A stretch of DNA of 64,000 nucleotides from Acanthosepion esculentum (lineage: Eukaryota; Mollusca; Cephalopoda; Sepiida; Sepiidae), in contig OZ038509.1 of NCBI GenBank assembly GCA_964036315.1, positions 24,521,884-24,585,883 on the forward strand, written 5' to 3'. The translations under genes and the position numbers were made by a program. The first letter of the stretch is position 1. Each line of letters starts with the position of its first letter. The notes beneath the pieces were generated by a model. That model saw nothing but the letters and a program-made list of their open reading frames with translations, ran no database searches and was not told the origin of the DNA. Below are positions 11,546 to 25,493 of the stretch, piece by piece.

Positions 11546-12980
11546 CACGTTTGTTAGGTAGGTGGCCTCTCTCTTGCTAAACCCTGTGAGAGTAAAGTTT
11601 TCCAAGCCCTCCTTCATTATATGTCAAAGGCATTTCAAAGGTCTCTGTTTCGGATTATAAGTGCGAAGCATGAAGCGAGGCTTGGAACTTTTTTTCTTAG
11701 TATGAAGTTTATGAAAGCAGGAGGCCCAGATTAGTCCAAAATTTAACCATAAAACCAGGTTTTGAAATTTTTAATGCTACCTTCTTAAAACTCCAACTTA
11801 TTAAGCAATTTTATTCTAAAATAAAAATTATTTCTTAAATTTTAAAATAAATTTTATTTTGCAGTAAATCTCTGCATTTGAAATTAGTGGTGGCATTATT
11901 GGGATTTTCCCAATTATATTTGGTAACACAAAATATTGTGACGCCGGCAAGAAGAAAAGAACACAAACACAGATAAAAATGTTTGAAAAAAACTTGTATT
12001 TGTAGGAAAAGAGAGGAAAGTTTCTTGCAAACAGTCAGGTTTGCGGAACTTATCTGAAAGATGCATCCTTTTAACAGTTTTACATTTCCTGTGTCGTTTT
12101 GGCTGGGTTGAAGAAATAGAGCCTTGACTTCTGTGCTTCAGTTACTGTCTAAATCCTCACACATCATGGTGTTTAGCTGACGGACAGTGCAGACGTGGAA
12201 CGTGTTGTCTCTGGGGGTCCCAACAAGCAAAAGAGGAAGAGAGTTGGTAAAAACCGCTCTCGTGTAGGTTTGGTAAAAATCGAAAAAAGTAGCCTGTGAT
12301 TGGTTGTTTTTCATCCAATGACAGGGCACCCAGTTAGCGACTCCGTAATAATTTCAATAGCATTACACAAACCAATACTTAAAATTATAAAGGCTTATCC
12401 AACTGGTTGTTGGATTATCTGAAAATAATCTCCTATATTAATAGCTGATATATAATAGCTAAAAGTATAATTAATACCATTGCTGTAAGTTCTGCAGAAG
12501 CTTAAAGAGGGATGAACATTTGTTTTGTAAGACAAATGTGATGCTTGGAACCCCTGTACAAAGAGCGACACTTTTTAAAATTTAGCTTTCGTACCATTCA
12601 GGCTTTGATGTGGAGTGAATCAGAAAAAGATCGAGCTTGAAGCAGATTATAACCGATTGAAATGCCCATCAAAAATATAAAATACAATTTAAAGATGCCA
12701 ATCATAACAAAAGCATAACAAAAAAAAAAAAAGGGATGTGTCACGTATCCACCATGAATGCTTAAATGGACCCGTTAAAAACACTATGCAGGTTGACCAC
12801 CAGCAACACTAGTGGCCGTGATCAACTGACATGACACAAGCTTCAATGCCAGGCCCAAACTGACTCAACCATCCTCAAAGTTGTTTCCCTTGCTCACAAG
12901 GTGACATTCCACCTGGATCCTCTTCATTAGAAATACAAATTTTTTTATTTTAACATAGCCATTTTTATCAATTCAACCCA
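11546..12980. other. No gene seen; unassigned sequence
   Basis: A block at about 11940-12350 has more balanced composition and might be part of a mobile element, but no motif supports a name. Confidence 0.4.
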
Positions 12981-12984
12981 AGCA

Positions 12985-13120
12985 AGGTGACAATGGCACT
13001 AATATGCAAGGGGTTACTGGGTGTAAAAGAGAATAAATACACTTTAGAAGGAACTGGAAACCAATCCTAAACAGGAAACAAAGAATCACCCACTACTCCT
13101 GTTCAAAAGACCTGGGGAGG
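12985..13120 (-). repeat. Dispersed repeat, inverse copy at 23.84-23.99 kb
   Basis: ATGCAAGGGGTTACTGGG, then AAACAGGAAACAAAGAATC and CTACTCCTGTTCAAAAGA. The same elements occur in reverse at 23840-23990. The GCAAGGGGTTACTG core is shared with the repeats at 17.98-18.43 kb and 31.75-32.1 kb. Confidence 0.6.
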
Positions 13121-14160
13121 AGTGTGAACCAGACAATAGATGAATCTATCTACTCTTAATTTGTCTCCTTTTCTTTCCATCTCACCCATAGTACTTTGTT
13201 GTTCTCGTGCAACCATACAAAGGGGTATAACAAATCTCAAGTAAAAAAAAAAAAAGAAAAAAAAAAGCTTAAGAATATGAACATTAATTTTGAAAGTAAT
13301 TCCTCTCCTGTAAAAAGATGGGTTCAACATTTTCTGAGTGGAGGGAAAGAGTTACCAACCTTTATAGAATTAAGTTAGAGTAATAGATATACAGCAGCAT
13401 TGATTACATAATGTCCCTTTTCTGAAATATGCACTTTGTCTTCATTTTATCCTCCCCATATTGTTGTAAATAATATCTGATTTCCAGTGTTATATACATT
13501 TCAGGAAAGATAAATTGATGCTGAATGTGTTAAGTATTACAGAAAATAATTCCATAGCAAATTTACTGAATTATGAAAGAATTAAAAGGAATGTCATTTG
13601 ACAAATTGCTTCATGAAAGAAAATTAAAACACAAAATAAAAGAAAGAGATTATAAGGGATTTCAATTTACTTTCTCTATTCTTCTAAAATATAATAAACA
13701 ATAAACACTCCAAGATTATGCAAAGAGAAACAGAACCTAATTCTAAACAATTTTGAGAGTTTTGCAAAATTCTACATTTATTAAGTCACAGAAAAGCTGC
13801 TAAAAACGATTTTTTTTCATTACAGCTGAAAGTTTGACATGGAAAAGATAAATGCAACATAATCTGAAACACCCATAAATTCCTTGAGATTAATTTTATT
13901 TAATAAAAGACTGACATAAAAAAAATATGTCAAATGAAAGAAGTCAAACTGGATAGAATCTCCCAAATGTAAAAAAAAAAAAAAGAAATCAAAAAAATTT
14001 AAAAAAAAGAAAAGATGGTGCTGAAAGATTCACAGCCTGATCTGCTTCCTAAAAAAAAAAATTTATTCTGGAATCTTTTCTTTGTTGGTCTGAGGACTTT
14101 TCAGCACCTCTACATACATTGAATACACTGGCTTTGCAAAACTTTCAATTTTGTTTTTCA
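13121..14160. other. AT-rich sequence with A-runs, no gene seen
   Basis: Possible distal 3' flank of the F-box gene. Many poly-A/T runs. No conserved frame. Confidence 0.45.
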
Positions 14161-14161
14161 T

Positions 14162-14260
14162 AGTAGGAGGCTCTACTGGAATACAGTGGTTCAATCCTCA
14201 TTGGGTGTCTAGATACCATAGCCTTGTGCCAAACTTAGCTAAGTAAACAGCCTTCTAGCT
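14162..14260 (+). repeat. SINE fragment with a B-box-like motif
   Basis: GGTTCAATCC at 14188-14197 is a perfect RNA polymerase III B box, followed by TCATTGGGTG and GCCTTGTGCCAAA. The SINE at 63.0 kb has the same order (TCACTGGGTG, then CTTGTGCCACA). No good A box remains. Confidence 0.55.
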
Positions 14261-14544
14261 TAACACATTCAGCAGCAAAGGGTGTTAACATTTTTGCCAA
14301 TTTTCCAACTATCAAATGAATTTAACATCCCCTTTTTGAAAAATGCACTTGGTCTTCATTTTGTCCTCTCTATACTCCTTTCTATTGTTCTGTTCTTGGA
14401 ATATATCAGCAAAAAATATTGACACTTAAGATGTTAAGAGTAAAGACATAGAAAAAGAAGTTGAAGTTTATTCAAACCAACATTCTAATCTCACAGGCTT
14501 GGCCAAATTGATATCCTGATGAATGTCATATCTGAAGAAAAAAA

Positions 14545-14806
14545 TTTATTCACAATTGTTAAAGCATGAATTATTAAAATTGAAGGGTCAGAAATCAAAA
14601 TGGCAATGTTGCTCTGGTGTTGGTCTTATCCAACCAAAAGTGATGAACATTAGCAAAAAGAAAATTGAGGTTGAAGAACAGGATCCTTGAAAAATGGTGT
14701 ATGGGGGGGGGATAATAGCCTGATGATGGCTGGAAAACATTGGTGAATGTCTGATCAAAATGAATAAAAGTGACAGTACCTCATCTCAAAACATTTTACC
14801 ATATTT
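14545..14806. repeat. Dispersed repeat, copy at 16925-17130
   Basis: GAAATCAAAATGGCAATG, then CCAACCAAAAGTGATG, GATCCTTGAAAAAT and CTGATGATGGCTGG are repeated with divergence in intron 6 (16925-17130). It lies directly beside the inverted-repeat element at 14809. Confidence 0.6.
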
Positions 14807-14808
14807 TC

Positions 14809-15432
14809 TTGTGCATAGTACGAGACATTTTGAATGAAAATTGAAGACTGAGGGGAGGCGGCGTATTATACAGAAGTACAACTTTTCTGAAATTCCTATT
14901 TTTATTTGGAACAGTAAAATTGCAACTATGCTCGGTTCGCCCAATGAATAATAAAACAGAAAGTAGGAATGTGTTGTTTACAAAAGGTATTTGATATGTT
15001 CACAATGTTTCTCGATTCATTCTTAATGAAAGACAATATTATTTTATTTTCCTAGTTTATTAATATATAGAAATAATGAATTTATATCAAACGGAAAAGT
15101 ATGATAGATTAATTAACACCTGAAAATGTATTATTGGGCACGTTTCTCCCAAAAATTTGAAAAGAATTTTTGAGATGGTAATTAGAAGTCTGCAATGACT
15201 AAACATCCAATCTGTTTCTATTTTTTAATATTGTAAAAAAAATTAAATATTTTAGTCAAATATATGTATGACATTGACATTTTAATGGAGAACATGGTAC
15301 TTTTCAAAAAAAAAATTTAAAAAAAATAGGCATGGTTGTACTATTGGGGTCGTATTATACTCAAGGATGCAATTTATTCCCTGTTTTTAGCTTCAGAAAC
15401 ATGGAAGTCATATTATACACAAGAAAATAAGG
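14809..15432. mobile_element. MITE-like element with about 26-bp inverted ends and TA flanks
   Basis: The left end CCATATTTTCTTGTGCATAG is the inverse of the right end (CTATTATACACAAGAAAATAAGG-like). TA flanks both ends. The ends agree at about 22 of 26 positions. No transposase frame is seen inside. Size and TA duplication suggest a Tc1/mariner or pogo derivative. Confidence 0.6.
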
Positions 15433-15764
15433 TACATTTTCTATAATCAGTGTTGTTTATTTTTAAATAAATAAAAAAAAAGGCATTAAACGTAGAGTTT
15501 GAATTTTCTGTTTTTCTTTTTTTCTGGCTAACGTCGGTTTGGCACCGAAAGGAAAAAATTGGTCCACAAGGAGTTAGATAGAATTAAATGAAGTATCATG
15601 ATTTCAAATTTAATCTTCAATAAGCTTCACCAGCTGAAGGAAGAAACCTAAAAATCTTTAAATAATTTTCACCATTTTGAAATGCAAAAGTTGTTTTGTA
15701 GTTCTAAAATATTTTAAAAAAAATTAAATTCTACAAAAGCCATGATTGAGCAATTTGTATTTTA

Positions 15765-15960
15765 CAGCTTATCAACCCTTTATGGATTATTTAAAGCCAA
15801 AACATTTTTAAATTGTAATAAATCTATTTTTTGTGAATGAATGTAGCATTAAAAATTACTATATAAACAACAAGGATTTTTTCCAGATACTTTTTAACCC
15901 ATAGATAGGAGAGGATGGAGTCATACCTCTCCCAAGGGTATTTCTAATGAACACAACTGA
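15765..15960. repeat. Dispersed repeat (CTTATCAACCCTTT family)
   Basis: Contains AGCTTATCAACCCTTTATGG, TTTAAAGCCA and ACCCATAGATAGGAGAGGA, followed by CATACCTCTCC. Related copies are at 33451-33600 and 33797-33960. Confidence 0.6.
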
Positions 15961-16372
15961 CAAAGGCCATGAAACATTGAGTGAAGCAAAATAATTATTT
16001 GAAGAAAGTCTGATAAATTTAAATTTTTAAAAAAAGTATTTAAAAAATATAAAAAAAATATTTTTTAAAAAGTTGTAGAATCCTAACATCAAAGCCAAAA
16101 ATAAAAATATTCAAACATTTGTTTTTTTTTTTTTTCATTAAAGAGAAAAAGAAAGAAACAAAAAAGAAACAAAAAAAAGAAACGAAAAGATGAAACAAGT
16201 CATTCTTTTTTTTTTTTTTTTATCACAGATTAACAAAATTTGGATTTTCATTTTTAATGAGAGAGAGAGAGGAAAGTAGAGAGACAGACAGATCGATACA
16301 CTCAAGCACCACGTGCTGGGCTGGTGCTGCCTTGTTAGAGTTGGTCTGGGCGTGAGTGCCTGAAGCTCAACA

Positions 16373-16632
16373 TCATAAATAGCCCTGTTCACTAGCTCTT
16401 TTAATTAGACGGTTGTATTCAAGGTTGAAGCAATAAAAAAGGATGTCAGGGTAATTCTTCTCCAGCGCAAGGAGAAAGTCAGTGTCCACATTCTCACAAG
16501 AGAACAATCCGAGGAAATGCAGTTTGCCACATTTGTTGGAGACAAAGTTTACGCCTTCGTTGCTGATCTGGTTGCAAAAACTGACATCCAGTTTCTGCAG
16601 ATTGTGACAATTCTGGCCAATGGCAGTCAAAC
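16373..16632 (-). CDS. FBXL17: FBXL17-like exon 7 (last LRRs, stop)
   Basis: The exon is 260 nt, residues 503-588, with the TGA at 16375-16373. It contains [19 protein letters not shown] and [15 protein letters not shown], then a C-terminal tail [20 protein letters not shown] ending GYL. Human FBXL17 ends its LRR domain with a similar YPHITFS...RTLERAYQMGW tail. The region below 16373 is poly-A/T-rich and probably holds the 3' UTR. Several AATAAA motifs occur on the minus strand, so I cannot choose the polyadenylation site. Confidence 0.85.
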
Positions 16633-16717
16633 CTGAAATGAAAAAAATTTAGTCAATGAAGAAAAATGATTATCTACAAAACATTTCAAATGCCACAAAA
16701 GCCAGAAATGTTCAGGT

Positions 16718-16749
<32 letters not shown>

Positions 16750-19700
16750 CCAAAATATAAAACCTGGCAACAATTATGAAATTAGCAAACTTAGAGAAGA
16801 GTCTTTTTGGTCTTTTTATTTAGCAGATCACAAATAAGATACTATTAAATTTTTTTTTTTTTTTAATAGCTGAATGTTGTAGCTAAAAATAAATTCATTT
16901 TCATTCACTAACATTTATTCCTTCAATTTGAATAATTCTGAAATCAAAATGGAAATGATGCTCAGATCTTGGTGTTATCCAACAAAAAGTGACAAACGCT
17001 AGCAAAAGAAGAAGATCCTTGAAAAATAGTTAACAAAAAAGAAGTCTGATGATGGTTGGGAAACTTTGGTGAAAGTATGATGAAAATAAACAAAAGTGAC
17101 AATACCACATCTCAAAATATTTTACTGTATTTTCTTGCATAATATGAGAACGCTTCTAAGACAAAAAGGTGGGGGGGTTGTATTTATACACAAATACATA
17201 TTTCAGAAATACGGGAATCTCTCAAGTCAATTATGCATACATTGGTAACTATAAAAAAAAACTCAATTTTGAATTACCATGGTTAAACTGAAGAATGTTT
17301 TACCACTCTTATCAAGTATTATGCATGCACTAATCAAATTTTGGTATATAAAAATTTTACTGCACTAATTCAAAAATGCATTAATTGAGGGATGCCTGTA
17401 TTTTCTCAGGTTAAAAAACCTCTTATTTGAAACAGCCAGATTGCAAATACACTCCAGTTCCAATTCAAGAAAATTTATTTATTTATAAAAAGAGAAAACC
17501 ATTCCACAAAAATTCTATTAAAGGTAATTTCTTTAGAAGAATTACTCTGTCTTTTTTTATTGCTTTACTTTGGTTACTAAGGAGTGACAAAGAATTCTTG
17601 ACAAAAATTTCCATTAAAGTTAGTTTCTAAAAAAATGTAAAAGAGCCTCAAATGTTAAAAGCTGAAGATGAAGAACAATAAAAAGACAAAACTGTTTACC
17701 TTGATCAGTGATACTGCATCGAATGCATTTTAGTACCTTCAAGTTACGTGCATAACGGGCAACTGTTGCAATGCAGTCATCATCTACACAGTCGTTGAAA
17801 CACAAAGACATGGTCTGCAACTGAGTGCAGTTCTTAGCAATCTCCTTGGCAGCATTTGATGACATATTAACTGAATTCAGGTAGATATGTTTCAAATTTG
17901 AAAGCTGTAAGAAAAATTGGAAAACAAACATTTCAGCTGGTATTTCTTTTTTTTTTTTTTTTTTTTATCATTTCATCTCAAGTAAAGCAATAAAGCCACT
18001 AGGATGCAAGGGGTTACTGAGTGCTAGAGAATATGAAAAATAAAACAACACTATTAAAAGAGAGAGAAGAATAAAAGAACAAGAATTAAGAACACAGAAG
18101 ATAACGATTGACATTGCATTTAAATTTTTGAAGATCAAAGGCAATAAAGCCACTAGGACGCAAGGGGTTACTGAGTGTTAGAGAATATGAGAAAAACTAC
18201 TATTAAGGAGAGAAAACAATAAAAGAATAAGAATTAAGAAGACAGAGGATAATGATTGACATTGCATTTAAATTTGTGAAGATCAAAGGCAATAAAGCCA
18301 CTAAGATGCAAGGGGTTACTGAGTGTTAGAGAATATGAGAAAAACTACTATTAAGGAGAGAAGACAATAAAAGAACAAGAATTAAGAAGACAGAAGATAA
18401 CTATTGACATTGCATTTCAATTTTGAAGATCAAAATTGACTGGGAAGCAAGAAGCTGGAAGAGAGTTCTACAAGCGACAATTGTGATAGAAGAAACTGTT
18501 ACACTGTTTACATTATTCGGACTATTGTCCTCATCTTTGTCACCATATTTATTACAACATTTCAGCCATTGTACGCTCTGTCTTTCTTCAGGTGGTTGGA
18601 ATGTCGAACTGAACCCTTTATTTCGCTTACTGTTCTAATTCCGCGTGCCATGTTTTTAATGGATGTCAGTTATCTCCTGTTAATTCACCTCTCCAAGTTC
18701 TCCACTGCCTTAATCGGGTATTGAACTCACACTGTTTGGGTCCTGTCACTGGATGTAACTAACACTTTTATCCACCGTGCAAAAACGTTGTGATAAATAT
18801 GGCGACAAAGATGAGGACAATAGTCTGAACAATGTAAATAGGGAACATAATACCTCATCTCAGAAATATAGACAGATACTGAAGAAACTGTTAGCATTGA
18901 ACTTACGGTTACATCTATAGCCATTTCAACTGTAAAATGATGAGATCTTGCCATTATTCAAATACTGTGATTAAATTCATAAAGTCCCAAAGAGGAAAGT
19001 TCATCAGAACAATTACAATGAAAATATTTATATAAAAGGCACAAGGAAGCTATATTACGACAGAGGGAATGTGACTGAAGCCAAGGTGCCAGGAAAGGAC
19101 CAATAACATTGCAGATTCTTCTTTGAATTTTATCAAGAATCTCGAAATACATAGCAGAAGCAACAGACTAGATGTGGTTATGAAAAAACAACTCTCCTAG
19201 ACTTGACAACGTTGCCTTCGTTTTTATTGATTTTAATATTTGCTTAGAACAAATTAAATGGCCTTTGGGTATGGCAAATTTTAAAATATCATAACCTGGC
19301 TGAAACAAAAATGCCCGAAAACGTTCTTTAACGTGTTTCTTATTAGTGCACAATTGTTGCATCTAAAAAGGCCGGGAAAAAAGAAAAGGGGGTGCAAGAC
19401 TCTTTATTGCCTAACTGTATCAGTTTTGCCTGGTGTCTTTTGAAATACGAGTAACATTGTGTGTGTAAAATACAAAAGAATAATTTACGGTTAAGGATGA
19501 AGAAGAAAAAAATGTTGGAAATATTTTGTATTTCTCAAATATGGTATAGTTCAGTAGATGGTGACAAGTCCCACAAGAAAACAGGGTGTGGCAGGGAGGT
19601 CTTTTCACTGGTCTGTGAATTGACTAATCAGCAACTAATGAGAAAAAATTGATCATCTTCCATATCAAGTCGCTGATGCACCTGGCATCTCTAATGTTCA

Positions 19701-22700
19701 GGTGTGACACTGCAAAATCTATTTTGGTATCATCTGGAGGTGAACCAGTACATATTGAGATCACTACATATCAACCTCTTTTAGAACAAAGACTCCTTAT
19801 TGATGTTAAATTTAATTATCTGGCATTCATTGGCATGAATCATGTACTACAATTCCATATGAATGCCAATTTTGACAAAATTCAGATTTGGAATTAGTTT
19901 TCAGAAATTATTATTATCCATTCATGATAAAGGAATAAAACATTTATTGCAAAAAGATTTCTAAGATATCTGTTTGCTAATATTTCTTAAGAGGAATTCT
20001 CTTCCAAAATAAACAAGGACAGTAAAACTTTACTCTTACCTTTGACAGGTGCATCAGGTGTTGGTCAGTGAGGGGACAGTTGGAAATGTTGATGTTTTCC
20101 AGTTGTTTACATTTTTGAAACAATTCAGCCAAGGCATCCACCTGCAATTTAAGAAAAAAAAAAAAAAGTTTCTTCTCATCTTCAGGTTACACCAGAAATA
20201 TCTCCTTGCAGGATATTTTTTTTTAATTCTCAACTTATTGTTTATTTTTGTTCCAACTCCAGAAGGTCAAAAACCTCTTCAAAAAGATTATCACAATTCT
20301 AATTCAAAAAAAAAAAAAAAAAAAAAAAATTTCAAAATACCATTTTACTAATCGTAATAGAAAAATTGTTAAATCTGATATATACTAAGCTTTTTTCATA
20401 CTATTGTTCCCCTAATACAGCGCTTCTTAAACTTTTTTTTCACTCATGACCCCATTTTTCATCACAAAATGTTTTGCAACCTCACTGAAAATACACTGAA
20501 AATACATCTGTTGTCACTGCACTCGTCACAATGGTGCCACATGCGCATGTTTTATTACTGCAGTGCTTGCATGGCGCATCATGTTAAATATTGTGCATTT
20601 GTGAAATAACATAGTAACTGAAGGGTTTGAATTTAATTTTCGCAACCGCAGCATTTCGGGTTGTAACCCATAGTTTAAGAAGTACTGCCCTAACACAAGG
20701 CCCAAGAGCCACACAAAGGTAGAGGATTACTGAATGAGATTGCTGTAAGTGTGTAAATGGAAGAGATGCATATTATGAGGATATGTATGATAGATAATGG
20801 CTGACCCAAGACTTGAAGAGATTAATATTGTAGTGGTTGGGGGAACATCCTCTCGGGAGTCTGTTCCACAAAGTGACAGTTCTGAGGTAGAAGCTGTCCA
20901 AACGAAACTTCCTCCTTACCAAAAGGAATACAATGGGAATGACAATGATTTGACCCCTTTATACATGGCATGGCAGGGGTCTTTGCTGTGAAAAAGTTGG
21001 AACTAAGGAATGAAACTCATCTGGACATTTACCATAGAAATACTGATTAAAGTAGTAAGATGCTAGCAGTGTTTCTTTTGTGGGGAAAGGGGTTTGCCAA
21101 ATGGAAACTAATTCATCACCCACAAGGCTGCATAATCACTTTCAGACCCTCATCAAAGTCGGACAGTGAGGACTGGGCAGCACCAGGCACAGAAGCTGAA
21201 ACTAGTCTGGCCACAACAGTGAGAGCACCCACAAGACTCACTTATAAAAAAAATATCTTTGAACTAGTTTGGTTACCATCACTCCACAGTAACAGCGCCC
21301 AGCCAAGTCTGGTACAAGGTCAAAATAGTGGGGCACCCACAAGGAATGAACAACACTAGCTCATTAACAATTACTCTACATTTGTAATCTTTTATAGACT
21401 AAATTCTGCAAATAGTAAAATAAATCTAATAGTGCCTTGCTGGTGGGGCTTAGAATATGCTGACCTACAACCTACACCAAAGTGGCCACCTTCCCAGTAG
21501 ATGCTTGCATAACTCAAGTAGAAATGAAATCAAGGTTTATATTTTGATTAAAGATTTTGACAAGGGCTCAAACGTTTTCAATCAACCAAAATCTAACGTA
21601 AACCAATAAAGATACCAATTCTTAAGACGAATAGAGTTACCAATTCTTAAGACAAAGAGAGTTACCAATTCTTCAAAGTTTTATTCCTATCTATGAACCA
21701 CAATCCTATTTCAAGTTTGATTTTGTAAGAAAAGATATTTTAATAACTACTTATGAGTTCTGGTTAAGACTAATTTTCTACTCTCCATGTTTTGTCTTTT
21801 GATAACATTTCAGCCATGTTCCCTTCAGCCTTCCTCAGGTGAAGATCGGATTCTGAAAGAGAGATGTGCCCAAGAAGTTTATGGATCCAGTACAAAAGTC
21901 AGGAGACAATCTCAAGAATATACAGGTACAGGTACCAGACAGTGTTCTCCCAGAGCAAGATTAAATAAATGTCCAGGTAGCCAGATGGGAGTGCTGGGTA
22001 CATGACTGAAACCGAGATAAAAACAAAATAACAAAAGGGAGAAACTGCCTGACTCAACCCACATTCTTCGGCTAAAAATGAGTTTTTCAAAAAGAAAATT
22101 GAAAAGCAAATAAACTGAAAGTAGGTTAACAAATTCTTTGGAAAGAAAAAGAAAATTTAAAGAGAATTCATTCAGAATAAAAAAAAAAACAAACACTTTT
22201 TATTGACAGCTTGTAAGACCCACCTTTTCAAGAGTATGTGATAGTAACTGTTTCCTTATAAGGAAACATTTGGCATTCATTGACTGAGCACTCATTGCTA
22301 CAGTCAGTTGAAATTTATAAAATATTTCTCTTAAAACAATTTTTCAGGAAACTAGGTTTCTCAAATTCACTGTTACTGCTTTTTCCAGTATTGACAGGGA
22401 GTTTCTCTCTAGCCTTTTGTTTGAAATAGTGTGGAATGTCAACATCTCGATTATATTATTATTTTCTCTTTGAGTAAAACCAACTTTTTTGATGGCATGT
22501 AAGACCTCTTTTGATGAAACACAAAACCCCTTCTTTTGATGGCACACAAAACTCCTTCTTTTGATGGCATGTAAGACCCCTTGCTTAATAAATCTCACTG
22601 AAATATGTTGGTTGGTCGTTTTTATTTAGCAGCTTATCAACACTTCTAGGAGTCGTTTAATGCCAAAGTCTAAATATTTTGTATGCAACTGAATGCCTGT

Positions 22701-25178
22701 CAACTGCAGATATTTTGCCCATAATTTCATACTTTCAGGACAAACGTATATATATATATTTTTTTTTTTTAGATCTCTAGTTTGTAGACGATAAAATGTA
22801 TTGCTGGTAATTTTATTATTAAAATGTATGTTTTGCTTTAGTGCAGTACTGATTGTCATTTTGCTATAAAAAAATAAATTACTACACTTTCTTAGTGAAC
22901 CACCAAACAAAAATCAAAACACTATTTTACCATAACTAGGACCCTAACAGGTGCTACCACCCGGGGTCAGGGTCGGCCTGGAAACAACAGCAATTAAGAG
23001 ATGGTTTCACGCTTCTGAAAACTTCCAATCTCTCAATCAGAGGCCTTGCTGCTGAATGTAGTTTATCATCAAACCCAGGACTTGGGTGTTAGACGTCTTT
23101 CTAATATCTCATTAAATATGGTTATTTTGCTGCTTCACTCATAGAATCAAGTGCCAAGCAGAAATAGTTTATATGAAAATCTTGTCTCACTCACAGGTTT
23201 GCCATAGACAGTAAAATTACTATAATATCTGTAACAATCGGAAGTCCTCTCCAAATATGGAAAACAAGTCTGTCTCTTTATCAACTTTAGAAGTGAGACC
23301 TCAGCTCATAAGAGTTCTCAAATCCATCCAGATAATTCTGTAAAAGAAAGCAAAAACCATATGTAAAAAGAAAAAGCTTGGTGCCAATAGACACTACTTA
23401 CAGCTTCACAATAGGAAATGTGGAGAAGTTTGAGCCCTGGGCAATGACTGGCCAATGTAAGGACAGCTTTGGAATTTAAATGCGAACTGACACTGACATG
23501 AGTCAATTTGGAGCAATTGATGAAAATCTAAAATGAAAAATAAATCTTTTAATAAGGAAGAAAACTGAAAAAAAGAAAAAGAAAAAAGATCATATAAAGC
23601 ATCAGACTGGCAACCACTCTTAACATGACACTCTTTGGATTGAAGTAGGCAGTCTATTGAATTATGGGATATTGTCAATCTGTCTATTCTAATGTCATGT
23701 CACAAATATTTCAAAATAGTCTGTTTATCTGTTTCACTTATATTGTCTGTAGGGCAAACAAGACTATTCTTGACATAAAAGTTTAAACTGGCACAAAATT
23801 TAATAGGAGTAGATAGGTTTGCCTATTGCCTAGTTTAAACACTTTCATCATCTTTTGAACAGGAGTAGAGGTTCATCCTTTGTTTCCTGTTTAGAGTTGT
23901 GTTTCTGATTCCTTCTCCTCATCTTCTCATTCTCTTTCATTCCCAGTAATCCCTTGCATCTTAGCGGCATTACTACCTTGCTTGAGATGAAATGATTCTT
24001 ACAAAAAACAAAATTCAATTGAAACAAGAAGAAACACCAATTTGGTATTTGGGGAAAGAATTACTATGGATCAAACATTAAAATGATGCTCTCAGCAGCT
24101 TTATTCCAAAGATAAGTATTATCTTATTCCAACTGAGCTGCAGACAAATATCTAATAAATCACAGAAGTCTACCAATACAGTTTGGGTTTAATTAATTAT
24201 AAATTGGCATTCTGAACTCAAAGAGAGATGACACTTTAAGTTTAGCTGAACACCCCTCAAAAAAATGTAAATATTGCTTAAAAGTAACATAATTTAATAT
24301 AATTCACAATTGTTATTTCTTTTATTGAATTTATTATATATTAGATCACCCATAAACCTATCGAGTTTCTTTTAAAATCACTTTGTGATACAAAATGATG
24401 CAGTTACAATACCGGGCTTCAGAGTTAACACATTGGGTGAAGATTTAGAGCAATAGCTTCAAAAAGGTAGAGTCTTTTTCAAAATAATAAGTATATTATT
24501 ATTATTATACATAATTTTTCTTCCTCGCATTTATTTAAAAATACTTAACGGCAGCAAATCAGCGTGCATCTATTTATTCATTTATTATCAAGTCATGTGA
24601 CACATATAATCTCTCCACCTTTCAAGTAGTTGTCTATCAAAAAAATTCTAATGTAGTCAATTGTATAAATACATGTTGTGTTATGCATATTTAAATTTAT
24701 TTAATGATGTTATAAATGTTTATTATTTTTCAAACACATAATAGTTGGGATATGGTAGACAAGTATTTATTTATATATTTGACAAATATTTCTCCCATCT
24801 TATTTCTCTTGCTTTTATACCAAGTAATAACAGTCTTACGTTTTCTGAATATTTATATAAGAATGTGTATTGAAAACAAATACTGAATTTCATATTAAAA
24901 GTGCCGCCAAGAAGCCCATGTACAATTTTAACGGAATTTGGCACCTTATCAGTAGGGGTTCAAGGTACAATATGTTACTAAATTGGCTGGGATATTAGGT
25001 AGGTAGGTAGGTAGGTAGAAAGAAAGAAAGAAAGAAAGAAAGATGCATGCGTGCGTGCGTGCGTACGTAACATAACCTGCAATTACGAAGTTTTAGTTAA
25101 AGTTCTGAATATAATAAATCTTTGAAATATAGGAGTGGAATTTGCAACTGTTCCAATTATTTTGTCCAACCCCTGTAA

Positions 25179-25230
<52 letters not shown>

Positions 25231-25445
25231 TTAAGACTCTTCAAATCGGATTGAGTTCTCTCAGTTTCTGACGTGTTTATGAAGAAATAAATACATAAAA
25301 ATCCGCCTTTCTCTCTGCCGGGTGTCGATAGCCTAGGGGTAAGAATCTCCGATTGACATCGAATTGGTCTCAGCTTGAAGCGATCGGATATCTAGCCATA
25401 CCAAAGAGCCGTGATACAGCGAAACAGTCCATCTGGGGACAATTT

Positions 25446-25493
<48 letters not shown>

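Noticed and set aside
10825..11561. Five overlapping plus-strand frames of about 109 codons
   Set aside because: They are shifted copies of one 131-bp tandem repeat read on the wrong strand of a LINE 3' end.
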